A DNA stretch of 47,059 nt, from the NCBI GenBank assembly GCA_005116965.1, contig SWDG01000027.1, positions 68,501-115,559 on the forward strand, in the 5' to 3' direction. Shown here piece after piece: positions 39,638-47,059 of this stretch. The translations under genes were made by a program, and so were the position numbers. This DNA is from Nitrospira sp. GTDB lineage: Bacteria; Nitrospirota; Nitrospiria; Nitrospirales; Nitrospiraceae. The first letter of the stretch is position 1. Each line of letters begins with the position of its first letter. The notes below the pieces were generated by a model. The model was not told the DNA's origin. It worked only from the letters and a program-made list of their open reading frames with translations, and made no database searches.

Positions 39638-40477
39638 ATGTGGATGGCGGGTATGACCTTCTCGGAAAAAATGCTCAAGATTGACAGGCGGATCATTTTC
39701 TTGATGATCGGTCTCTGCACACTCTTGCCGTTGCTCTATCCGGTCGGCTTGCCGATCAAGATTTCATCGGAGGTGCGCGGCGTGTACGATCATATTGAAT
39801 CGTTGCCCGAGCAGTCAGTGTTTTTGCTGTCCATCGATTTCGACCCGGCATCCAAACCTGAACTGTACCCACAAGCGATTGCCCTCCTGCGTCATGCCTT
39901 CAGGAAGCACCTTCGTGTCGTCACGATGACTCTTTGGGTGTCGGGCACCGGCATGGCGGATCAATTAGTGACACAAGTGGCCAAAGAGATGGGGAAGGAA
40001 TACGGAACAGACTATGCCTTTCTCGGATGGAGTCCCGGTGGGCAGGCCGTGATTATCAACATGGGGCAGGATCTCTATTCGGCATTTCCCAGCGACTATA
40101 GCGGGAAGTCCACGAAAGGCTTGCCGGTGTTGGACGGTGTGCGGAGCTTGAAGGATGTTGGGTACATGGTCAGTTTAGGTGCGGGACGACCGGGGGTGGA
40201 AGAGTGGTATGTCTTCGGTAAGGATAAGTATAAGTTCGAGCTCGGCGGCGGTTGCACGGGAGTCATGGCGCCGGGATTGTATCCGTTGTTACGGAGCGGG
40301 CAGATCAATGGCCTCATCGGCGGCCTCCGTGGCGCAGCGGAATACGAAAACCTGATCGGACAGAAAGGCAAGGCCGTGGCCGGGATGGACGCGCAGTCGG
40401 CCACGCATCTCGCCATCATTGCGCTGGTGATCATGTGCAACTTGTTCTATTTTTCATTGCGCCAACAACGAGGCTGA
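39638..40477 (+). CDS. Two-helix membrane protein with a globular domain, DUF6754 cluster
   Basis: An N-terminal helix (IIFLMIGLCTLLPLLYPVGL) and a C-terminal helix (ATHLAIIALVIMCNLFYFSL) bracket a ~210-residue globular domain. That domain has alternating strand-helix character (QSVFLLSIDFDPASKPELYP; LRVVTMTLWVSGTGMADQLV) and a glycine-rich end (KYKFELGGGCTGVMAPGLYP). No family is recognised; the pattern is Rossmann-like. Starts at ATG 39638 and 39644 are both possible. It follows the previous gene by 19 nt. Confidence 0.6.
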   Translation: MWMAGMTFSEKMLKIDRRIIFLMIGLCTLLPLLYPVGLPIKISSEVRGVYDHIESLPEQSVFLLSIDFDPASKPELYPQAIALLRHAFRKHLRVVTMTLWVSGTGMADQLVTQVAKEMGKEYGTDYAFLGWSPGGQAVIINMGQDLYSAFPSDYSGKSTKGLPVLDGVRSLKDVGYMVSLGAGRPGVEEWYVFGKDKYKFELGGGCTGVMAPGLYPLLRSGQINGLIGGLRGAAEYENLIGQKGKAVAGMDAQSATHLAIIALVIMCNLFYFSLRQQRG

Positions 40478-40484
40478 GACACGA

Positions 40485-41246
40485 GTGACTGCTCTACCGT
40501 TTGAGTCAATCATAGGGGCGTGGGTCGCAACTGGGTTAACCCTCCTTATCTTCTCGTTTCTGTACAAAGACAACCCGCTGTTCAAGCTCGCGGAACATCT
40601 GTATGTGGGTGTGTCAGTCGGCTACGTCATTGTGAAGACCTACGATACGGTCATCATCCATCTGGTGGTCAAGCCGATTGTTGAGAACGGTGAAATCGCC
40701 CTGCTGATTCCGGTCGCCATCGGGATGCTGATGCTGACTCGGTATGTGCCAAAGGCGGCATGGATGTCTCGGTATGCGTTCGCCTTTATTGTCGGGATGG
40801 GCGCGGGCTTGGCGATTCCGAGAACAGTGTCGTCCTTCATTCTCAAACAAGTCGAGGATACCATTCGACCGTTATTGTCGATGGCTGGGTCGGAAGGCGT
40901 CACGTTCTCGATGAATCTGCTCAATCCGGCCAGCCACCTCAACGCGATCATTATCTTGCTCGGGGTCAGCTCGGTGCTGTTCTACTTTTTCTTCTCGATT
41001 GAGCATAGCGGAGTGGGGAAGGCGGTGGCGCGAACCGGCATCCTCTTTCTGATGATTTCATTCGGCGCCGGGTTCGGCTATACGGTTATGGCTCGCATGT
41101 CGCTGTTGATCGGCCGCTTGACGGACTTAATCGAGTTCTCCGATGCCTCGTACGGTCGGCCAACTGTTTGGCTGTCGCTCCTCACGGTTGGGGCTCTCTT
41201 TCTGCTAGCTCGACGGAGTCGAGAGCAACCTCCTGATATTCACTAA
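40485..41246 (+). CDS. Seven-helix membrane protein of the DUF6754 cluster
   Basis: About seven transmembrane segments in 253 residues, for example IIGAWVATGLTLLIFSFLY, LLIPVAIGMLMLTRYV, FAFIVGMGAGLAIPRTV, NAIIILLGVSSVLFYFFF and WLSLLTVGALFLLARRS. A conserved-looking FKLAEHLYVGVSVGYVIVKT sits after helix 1. No recognised transport motif. The GTG start lies 7 nt after the previous stop. It is the last tightly packed membrane gene of the cluster. Confidence 0.65.
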   Translation: MTALPFESIIGAWVATGLTLLIFSFLYKDNPLFKLAEHLYVGVSVGYVIVKTYDTVIIHLVVKPIVENGEIALLIPVAIGMLMLTRYVPKAAWMSRYAFAFIVGMGAGLAIPRTVSSFILKQVEDTIRPLLSMAGSEGVTFSMNLLNPASHLNAIIILLGVSSVLFYFFFSIEHSGVGKAVARTGILFLMISFGAGFGYTVMARMSLLIGRLTDLIEFSDASYGRPTVWLSLLTVGALFLLARRSREQPPDIH

Positions 41247-41308
41247 GAAAGAGAGGTCGTCGAAGCGGTTGCGGCTTCAACCGTTTGTCCCCTACAATAC
41301 CCCCCGCT

Positions 41309-42544
41309 ATGACTACCAGTATCGTAAAGGACTCGACACAATATCCGGCCCTGCGGAATCTGCAGTTTTCTCCCATTAAACAGGGAGAGGATCAGCTGAT
41401 TGTGCTCTGGGATCCCAGTGGTTTGAGCAAGGAGAAGTTGGTCCTGCCGCTCAATTTCTTTTTCATCGTGCAACATTTTGATGGTGAGCATTCCATCCAA
41501 GAGATCGGTGCTCTGTACCTGAAACGGTTCGGCGAGTTTCTGATGCCGAATAAAGTGGAACAGCTGATCGTAGATCTGGAACAAAAACTGTTCTTGGAAG
41601 GACCACGAACTGAGACGGCTCGGCAACAGGCCAGGATTGAATATCGGCAGCAACCGACCAGGCCGGCGGTGTTTGCTGGACGTAGTTACGAGGCTGACAG
41701 TGTCAAACTGAAGAAGCAGATCGATGGATTCTTTACCTCAGGCGAAGGGCCTGACTTCAAGCCGTCGGAGAACCGAGGTAAGTTGATCAAGGGACTGGTC
41801 GCCCCCACGTATGATCTTAAACAGGCAGGGCCGGTCTACGCATGGGGGTACAAGGAACTCCAAGAATCTCAACAGCCGGATGTCTATGTCATCATCGGGA
41901 CTGCCCATGCGGGGTTGGAGAACTTTTTTTCGGTTACGGACAAGGATTTTGAAACACCAGTAGGACTGGTGCCAGCCGATCGGACAATCTTGGGTCGGCT
42001 GAAGAGGCTGGTTCCGGAATTCTTTGACGAAGAGATCGCCCACCAAACAGAACATGCCATTGAGTTCCAACTGCCGTTCCTTCAAACTATCGTCGACAAA
42101 CCTTTTACGATAGTCCCGATTCTCTCCTCATTTTCTGCGTTGAGCCTGACTGATCTTACGGTCCGGAGCTCAGTGGATCGATTTCTCAGCTCGTTGCAAG
42201 ATGCGATCGGTGATTCTGGAAAGACTGTGTGCGTCATCGCAGCAGGGGAGTTGGCCCATTTGGGGATGCGCTACGGCGATAGTGCCCCACCCACCGATTT
42301 TTCCTTTCATCGCACGATGCAGCGTGATCTGGAAATGTTGAAGCCGGTTGAAGAACTGAAGCCGGATGAATTCACCCAATTTATTCAGAAGGAGAACGAC
42401 CAGCGCCGGATCTCCGGTTTTTCACCCATCTATAGTCTGCTGCGATTGATCCAGGCTGAAAAAGGCCAAGTCCTTCGCTACGATCGCGGCATCACCGACC
42501 AGTATAATTCCACCGCCACCTACGCCAGCATGGCGTTCTTCTAA
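41309..42544 (+). CDS. Memo-like (AmmeMemoRadiSam protein B) protein with PqqD-like N-terminus
   Basis: The C-terminal ~290 residues form the Memo fold: RPAVFAGRSYEADSVKLKKQ, VIIGTAHAGLENFFSV, HQTEHAIEFQLPFLQ, VIAAGELAHLGMRYGD and ISGFSPIYSLLRLI. The N-terminal ~110 residues resemble a PqqD/winged-helix domain (FIVQHFDGEHSIQEIGALYL). Compared with Memo, the first metal histidine (APHAGY) is APTYDL and the cysteine of ICG is serine; two other histidines remain. The frame opens at TTG 41285, but ATG 41309 is the sensible start. A 62-nt gap separates it from the cluster, and it probably belongs to it. Confidence 0.75.
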   Translation: MTTSIVKDSTQYPALRNLQFSPIKQGEDQLIVLWDPSGLSKEKLVLPLNFFFIVQHFDGEHSIQEIGALYLKRFGEFLMPNKVEQLIVDLEQKLFLEGPRTETARQQARIEYRQQPTRPAVFAGRSYEADSVKLKKQIDGFFTSGEGPDFKPSENRGKLIKGLVAPTYDLKQAGPVYAWGYKELQESQQPDVYVIIGTAHAGLENFFSVTDKDFETPVGLVPADRTILGRLKRLVPEFFDEEIAHQTEHAIEFQLPFLQTIVDKPFTIVPILSSFSALSLTDLTVRSSVDRFLSSLQDAIGDSGKTVCVIAAGELAHLGMRYGDSAPPTDFSFHRTMQRDLEMLKPVEELKPDEFTQFIQKENDQRRISGFSPIYSLLRLIQAEKGQVLRYDRGITDQYNSTATYASMAFF

Positions 42545-42557
42545 CCGTATTTACTGA

Positions 42558-42686
42558 ATGTCTCCGGTGAAGTTGGCTGGGTTCCCGAGAAAATCCCAAC
42601 CGATTCCTGCCGTGCAAGCAGCGATCGATGTCGTTCGTAATCTCCTGCAACCGACTCCGATCAGTGCCCTCGTCTCTTGTGGCTAG
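42558..42686 (+). pseudogene. Short ORF, possible truncated gene start
   Basis: ATG 42558 to TAG 42684-42686 encodes 42 residues (SPVKLAGFPRKSQPIPAVQA, then AIDVVRNLLQPTPISALVSC). This looks vaguely like the start of a fold-type II PLP enzyme cut short. No ribosome site precedes it. Chance is a fair alternative. Confidence 0.2.
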
Positions 42687-43211
42687 ATCCTCCTAGCAAA
42701 ATACGAAAGACACATGCACCCGGTGCTACACAGCGCTCCAATTGCCCCTTCATGCCCCAATTTCATGATCAGCGCTGTCTAGGTAAGTAGACAGCGTAAC
42801 TTGGCTTATTTCTTGAGATTGAGATGAATTTGGTCAGCTCTTGGCTTGTCGTGTAGAAAACCACGACCAACGCGAACGATGAATTATCTTTCGTCTGAAT
42901 CGTGCTAAGGGTTTGTTATGGCGAGATATTTTTTATTGAAGCTGCTCGCTGCCGTTTTTCGGCACGGTCATTGCTGTTCAATAAAGTTGCTGGTGAAGGT
43001 CTGGGTGATTTTGGACCGGCCTCCGAATGACCCATTCCTTCGTAAGAAGGAACCCTTCACCAGCTCTTACCCCTCCTGAGAGACAAGGCCGGAGGGCAGT
43101 TCGGAGGCCGGTTCTCGTTCCATAGATTAGGTGACGATCAGACTCAGATTATGTGGGAAGGGGTTCTTCTGTAACTAGGCGATCAATAATCATTAGAGGG
43201 GAGGCCGAGTT
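42687..43211. other. ~525-nt intergenic region with structured elements
   Basis: It contains an 8-bp perfect hairpin CGCTGTCT/AGACAGCG (42773-42780 with 42789-42796), a small GCCG-TTTTT-CGGC hairpin at 42951-42963, and the interleaved helices at 42989-43114 listed separately. I found no convincing sigma-70 promoter and no gene. Confidence 0.5.
42989..43114 (+). ncRNA. Candidate structured RNA with interleaved helices (pseudoknot order)
   Basis: Helix A: GCTGGTGAAGG (42989-42999) with CCTTCACCAGC (43054-43064), 11 perfect pairs. Helix B: CCGGCCTCCGAA (43016-43027) with TTCGGAGGCCGG (43100-43111), 12 perfect pairs, extendable to 15 with one G-U. Hairpin C: TTCCTT/AAGGAA (43035-43040, 43047-43052). 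Hairpin D: CCCTCC/GGAGGG (43071-43076, 43091-43096). The strand order is A-B-C-C'-A'-D-D'-B', so A and B cross. It ends ~98 nt before the multicopper oxidase start and may be its leader, an independent RNA or a repeat element. Confidence 0.45.
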
Positions 43212-43688
43212 ATGAAATCTACGCAGGTTAACATTCTCAGACAGCACCGGAGGCCGAGGAGGGGCGGCGTCATGCGGCGATTCTTAAGCCTGGTCATGGC
43301 GAGCGGGCTCGCCGTGACGCCGATGGTGTGGGCCGCAGAGCAGCATGATCACCACAGTAGCGTGGACCAGGCGTCCGCAAAAAAGGTGGTCCATCGAGCA
43401 GGCGGGTCGATCTTGCACGACCGCATGATGGAGGAGGTCAAGCGACAGCAGGATTTCATGGGTACAAAGGGCGGCTACAGTACCGGAGCCGACAGCCATA
43501 TGCTGCAGCAAGGTGTCTTGTTGGTGGCAGAAGATTCGGCCAAGGTCACGGTCGCCGGCGGGCAGCGGTGTCCGGCGAATGTGCCAGTGAAGGAGTATCA
43601 TGTTTCAGCGATCAATATTGAAATCACGCTGAGCCGGTTCCTCGACTATTTCCCAGGTTACATGTACGTCCATTCAATCAGGGCTTAA
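43212..43688 (+). CDS. N-terminal fragment of a multicopper oxidase (interrupted)
   Basis: The 158-residue frame starts at ATG 43212 after a strong AGAGGGGAGG ribosome site. It has a long basic N-region and an export signal (FLSLVMASGLAVTPMVWAAE), a His-rich start (EQHDHHS) and the cupredoxin opening CPANVPVKEYHVSAINIEIT ending FPGYMYV. That last block matches the C-terminal repeat of the downstream frame (CPADAPVKSFNVSAIDKAI, GKMYV). Immediately after YMYV the frame meets a junction and stops at TAA 43686-43688. It is not a complete protein; it is the 5' part of the gene continuing at 43694. ATG 43272 is an alternative signal-peptide start. Confidence 0.7.
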   Translation: MKSTQVNILRQHRRPRRGGVMRRFLSLVMASGLAVTPMVWAAEQHDHHSSVDQASAKKVVHRAGGSILHDRMMEEVKRQQDFMGTKGGYSTGADSHMLQQGVLLVAEDSAKVTVAGGQRCPANVPVKEYHVSAINIEITLSRFLDYFPGYMYVHSIRA

Positions 43689-43693
43689 TCGGC

Positions 43694-46600
43694 ATGCTTG
43701 TCGTGGAGCCGAACGGCTCGCGCTATCTGAGCCCTTTCGATGGCAAGCCAATGGCCAGCGGGTGGGAAGCCATGATCGAAGATCCGAAGGGAGCGGATTT
43801 TCGGGAGTTTGCGATCTTCTATCATGAGGCCGGTGACGAAGCCTTTCGCCTTCTGAACAAGAAGGGCGAAATGTTGCCGCAGCGCGACCCCCACACTGAT
43901 TCCTATCGTCCCGGGGCGCGGTTGCTCAACTATCGCAGCGAGCCGCACGGTACACGCATTGAACTTCAAGCACATATGGGATTTTATGGTGATGAGTCCA
44001 TGGCCTACGGATCGTACACATTCGGTGATCCGGCTACGACCATCCCCCGCTCCTACCTCGGCGATCCCGCGAAATTCCGGATGGCGGGCGGCTCGGAAAT
44101 CGTCCATTCGCACCATCTGCACGGTGGATCCATCCGCTGGGCCAGACAACCTGGCAACAGCAACCTCGATTTTGCGGTCTCAAAAAACGGGCCGGTGAAA
44201 TTTCCTCTAATCAGTGATACGTCGGATCGGTTAGATGTGCAGTCGATTGGCCCAACAGAAGTGTACGATCAGGTGATCGAAGGCGGCTCGGGCGGTTTGC
44301 AGGCGTTGGCGGGCGAATTCGTGTTCCACTGCCACATTCCGCAGCATTATGTCACGGGCATGTGGGGGTTCTGGAGGGTCTACAACACCCTGCAGGCATC
44401 GGGTTCCCAGACCGACGTGATGAAGCCGTTGGTGGAATTGCCGGATCGGATCGGCCGGATGAAGATGGGCACGTCGAGTGACAAGCTCGTGGGCACGACG
44501 GTTGATTGGTACGGCGGAAAACAATTCGAGATCACCAAGGACAAGACGGACTGGAAAGCCACTCCGGCCAAGGTCTCCATCAAGGACTGGGTCGAAATGC
44601 AGGTGCCGCCACAAGGCAAGCCAGGGCACAAGACAACGGAGAAGGAGCAGACCCTGGCGTATGATTCAACGGTGAACGACTGGGCGTGGGATGGAGCCAA
44701 AGCGCTCAGCGAGCCGGAAACTGCATATGAGTGGGTGAATTACAAGTCGACGACGCCGGGTAAGCGGCAGGAGATTCTTTTCGATACACGATCCGGCAAA
44801 CTCGCGTGGCCGTGGTTACGGCCGCATCTGGGTCGGCGTGTGCCGTTCTCGCCGAGCCACAGCGGAGCGCCGTGGCTGGAGCCGATCCATCGCCGCGACG
44901 ACGGAAGTAATTCGACCGAGCCGGCGAAACCGGGAGAGCAGGGACCGTGGAGCTTGTGTCCAGCAGGGGCGCCGCAGAAATACTTTAATATTCATGCGAT
45001 CACATTGCCTATCACGCTGAAGAAGGCAACGGCCAAAACGCCGGCGATTGTGGATCCAGATGGATTGCTCTACGTTCTGCATGAAGAAGAGCAGGACGTT
45101 CGGAAAAATTCCGCCAAGCAAATGCCGCTGGTGATCCGCGGCAACGTACAAGACTGTATTGATGTTGTGTACAAAAGCGAATTGAAGGACGATCAGCGAC
45201 AGGGTTTCTCCAGTAAGACCAACCTGCATCCGCATATGTTCCAGTTTGACACGCAGGCGTCGGATGGCCCGATCATCGGCTTCTCGTACGAGATGTCGTT
45301 GCGGCCGTTCACGATTTTGAAAGACGAGCATCCCGGTAAGGGTATGCCCGTGCCGATGAACACGACGATTGGGGCTGATGCCGCGAAGGGCGCGATCAGC
45401 ATCACGGTGAAAGATGCCTCGCGCTATCACGTCAAGACCGAGCTCGGCGTGGGGATGGACGAGGTGGGGCGATTTGAGTCGGCCCGAATCAGCAAGATTG
45501 CAGGTAATCTGATTACCTTCGAGCGTCCATTACAGTATCCCCATAAGAAGGGCGAGATCGTCTCGGTGGAATGGATTCGAGAACGATGGTATGTGGATGC
45601 CGATTTCGGGACGACCTTCTGGCACGATCACGTGTTCGGGTTGGACGGCTGGGGCCATGGTTTCTACTCCACGTTTATCGCGGAACCACCACGGTCCACG
45701 TATCATGACCCGGTAACTGGAAGGGAAGTCCGCAGCGGGCCGGTAGCCGATATTCATACCACCGAGCCGGTGTCCGCCCATATTCATGGCTCGTTCCGTG
45801 AAATCGTGACGCAAGTCATGGATTCTAATCCACGGGCGGCCGAACTGATCACGACCGACAATCCACAGGCGAGAGTCGGAGCAATCTCCGTGGACGGCAC
45901 CCCGTCTGCGGTCTATCCGGCCAAGCTCAACTTGTTGCCGATGAAGTTCTTGAATGGCGGCGAGGCGACAACCGGAGGCGGCTATAATATGCGCGTCGAG
46001 CCCTTCTCGGTGCGCTTGGCCAACAATCCTGATCCGTCACAGCTCTTCAGCAGCTTGATCCACGGCGATCCTGAGACGCCGATGTTGCGGGCGTATCTGG
46101 GCGATCCAATCGTGGTCAGACTGATCGAAGGCTCAGCGAATGAAGTCCATTCCTGGCACATCAGCGGCCATTGGTTCCCGATGGAGCGGTACAGCAAAAA
46201 CTCCATCCCTCGGAGCACGCTGCATGTCGTGATCGGAGAGCGGTACGATGCGGCGATTCCGGCCGCAGGCGGACCGCAGCAGATGGCGGGCGACTACCCG
46301 TATTATAGTGGTCGTGCGTCACACTTTGCGGAAGGCAGCTGGGGCCTCTTCCGCGTCCTCGACCAGGCCGATGCGACACTGAAGCCGTTGCCTGGCAGGG
46401 CAGAAATCCCGCAGTCGGCCAAGTCCGTGTGTCCAGCCGATGCGCCGGTGAAGAGCTTCAATGTGTCGGCCATCGACAAGGCGATCCGCTATAACAAAGG
46501 CACGCCCGGCACGATGGAAGTGGACCTGGAGCGCAAGATGGTGCTGGGCAACGAGACCGGCAAGATGTATGTGCTCGAAGGCGAGAAGACTAAAGTCGCC

Positions 46601-47059
46601 TCGGGTAACCTTGAGCCGAGCCCGTTGACGCTGCACGTCAACGTCGGTGATTGTGTGAAAATCAATCTGAAAAACGAGATGGCCAAGGAGCGAGCCGGGT
46701 TCCACGTCGACATGATGGCGTTTAACCCGAAGGATTCGTTCGGTGCCAATGTGGGTAACAATCCCGGTGATCAAACGGTTGGTCCCGGCGAGAGCAAGAC
46801 CTACACCTACTATGCTCACCCTGAATATGGGGAGCTTGCTGCCTTGATTCAGGATTGGGGTAACGTCGTCGAAAATCCACGAAATGGCCTGTTTGGTTCT
46901 ATCATCGTTGGTCCGAAGGGATCGCGGTATCGCGACCCAGTGTCGGGTGACGATATTACAATGAAGAGCAGCTGGCGCGCCGATGTCCTTGTAGACCGGA
47001 CGCTTTCTGGAAATGAAAGCCGGAAGAACTATCGCGATTTCTCGTTGATGTTCCAGGAC
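43694..47059 (+). CDS. Large multicopper oxidase, main part (open to window end)
   Basis: 1122 codons without a stop, running off the window, in a different frame from the N-terminal fragment. Copper-site motifs are clear: EIVHSHHLHGGSIRW, FVFHCHIPQHYVTGMWGFW (type 1/type 3 ligands), TNLHPHMFQFD, TTFWHDHVFG, AHIHGSFREI and VHSWHISGHWFPMERY. Several cupredoxin repeats are present, larger than a three-domain laccase. In-frame codons before ATG 43694 read FNQGLIGMLVVEPNGSRYL, the end of the first cupredoxin repeat, so the ATG is internal to the ancestral gene. The likely role is periplasmic oxidation of metal or an organic donor; the substrate is unknown. Confidence 0.75.
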   Translation, partial: MLVVEPNGSRYLSPFDGKPMASGWEAMIEDPKGADFREFAIFYHEAGDEAFRLLNKKGEMLPQRDPHTDSYRPGARLLNYRSEPHGTRIELQAHMGFYGDESMAYGSYTFGDPATTIPRSYLGDPAKFRMAGGSEIVHSHHLHGGSIRWARQPGNSNLDFAVSKNGPVKFPLISDTSDRLDVQSIGPTEVYDQVIEGGSGGLQALAGEFVFHCHIPQHYVTGMWGFWRVYNTLQASGSQTDVMKPLVELPDRIGRMKMGTSSDKLVGTTVDWYGGKQFEITKDKTDWKATPAKVSIKDWVEMQVPPQGKPGHKTTEKEQTLAYDSTVNDWAWDGAKALSEPETAYEWVNYKSTTPGKRQEILFDTRSGKLAWPWLRPHLGRRVPFSPSHSGAPWLEPIHRRDDGSNSTEPAKPGEQGPWSLCPAGAPQKYFNIHAITLPITLKKATAKTPAIVDPDGLLYVLHEEEQDVRKNSAKQMPLVIRGNVQDCIDVVYKSELKDDQRQGFSSKTNLHPHMFQFDTQASDGPIIGFSYEMSLRPFTILKDEHPGKGMPVPMNTTIGADAAKGAISITVKDASRYHVKTELGVGMDEVGRFESARISKIAGNLITFERPLQYPHKKGEIVSVEWIRERWYVDADFGTTFWHDHVFGLDGWGHGFYSTFIAEPPRSTYHDPVTGREVRSGPVADIHTTEPVSAHIHGSFREIVTQVMDSNPRAAELITTDNPQARVGAISVDGTPSAVYPAKLNLLPMKFLNGGEATTGGGYNMRVEPFSVRLANNPDPSQLFSSLIHGDPETPMLRAYLGDPIVVRLIEGSANEVHSWHISGHWFPMERYSKNSIPRSTLHVVIGERYDAAIPAAGGPQQMAGDYPYYSGRASHFAEGSWGLFRVLDQADATLKPLPGRAEIPQSAKSVCPADAPVKSFNVSAIDKAIRYNKGTPGTMEVDLERKMVLGNETGKMYVLEGEKTKVASGNLEPSPLTLHVNVGDCVKINLKNEMAKERAGFHVDMMAFNPKDSFGANVGNNPGDQTVGPGESKTYTYYAHPEYGELAALIQDWGNVVENPRNGLFGSIIVGPKGSRYRDPVSGDDITMKSSWRADVLVDRTLSGNESRKNYRDFSLMFQD

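Noticed and set aside
42989-43114. HDV-like self-cleaving ribozyme
   Set aside because: The strand order matches the nested pseudoknot, but helix A is 11 bp rather than about 7, the A-to-B joint is 16 nt instead of a few, hairpin C is too long, and the expected catalytic C context in the D-to-B' joint is not evident. Kept only as a structured RNA candidate.
44816-45430. Minus-strand open frames of 150-200 codons within the multicopper oxidase region
   Set aside because: The plus strand is continuously open for 1122 codons with several copper-site motifs; the antisense frames have none.

Overview
The window looks like a chromosomal piece of a Nitrospira-type bacterium (phylum Nitrospirota). 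This is inferred from gene content, gene order and protein style: a Gram-negative envelope set (Kdo, heptose, outer-membrane barrel), a PyrR-controlled pyrimidine operon, very large multi-cupredoxin multicopper oxidases, and a GlmL/DUF6754/Memo-like membrane cluster. No rRNA or tRNA is visible, so the assignment rests on proteins only.

Layout. 1-4283: end of an outer-membrane barrel protein, a YqgE-family protein with an apparent signal peptide, a TupA-like ATP-grasp protein, an ~810-nt stretch without a convincing gene, and a lipoprotein alpha/beta hydrolase on the minus strand. 4416-15756: one long plus-strand operon beginning with a strong promoter, a PyrR-binding RNA loop and an intrinsic terminator (attenuator). 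Its order is pyrR, pyrB, pyrC, a DUF4149 membrane protein, carA, an SppA-like protease, an M48 protease, carB, greA and a SAM-hydrolase-family protein. 15763-20499 (minus): lhgO, a stranded BioA-like C-terminal remnant, an AAA ATPase/DUF4276 pair resembling a defence cassette, and intact bioA. bioA and lepA are divergent from promoters that share one -35 box. 20687-29277 (plus): lepA, lepB, rfaE1-type kinase, kdsB, pyrG, kdsA, kdsD, pgsA, i.e. heptose/Kdo supply for lipopolysaccharide plus CTP synthesis, signal peptidase and phospholipid synthesis. 29277-31205: a 240-bp MITE-like element abutting the pgsA stop, a lipoprotein esterase, a REP-like palindrome and plsY.

31252-34175 (minus) is a small accessory island: two overlapping TIR-domain genes behind a 28-codon ORF, an MntA/HepT pair and a HigB/HigA-type pair with a palindromic operator over its promoter. 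34250-42544 (plus) is the most interesting block. From a near-consensus promoter run a small helical protein, a GlmL-like ASKHA ATPase with no glutamate mutase nearby, a barrel-sandwich/KOW protein, an FN3-DUF6754 membrane protein, three further membrane proteins and a Memo-like protein with a PqqD-like N-terminus and altered metal-site residues. Tight spacing and overlaps suggest one uncharacterised membrane complex.

42547-43211 is non-coding apart from one dubious short ORF. It holds a conspicuous RNA-like region in which two long helices interleave (pseudoknot order) upstream of a giant multicopper oxidase. That oxidase is broken near its N-terminus: comparison with its own C-terminal repeat shows about 100 residues missing at a frame-changing junction. 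It runs off the right edge of the window.
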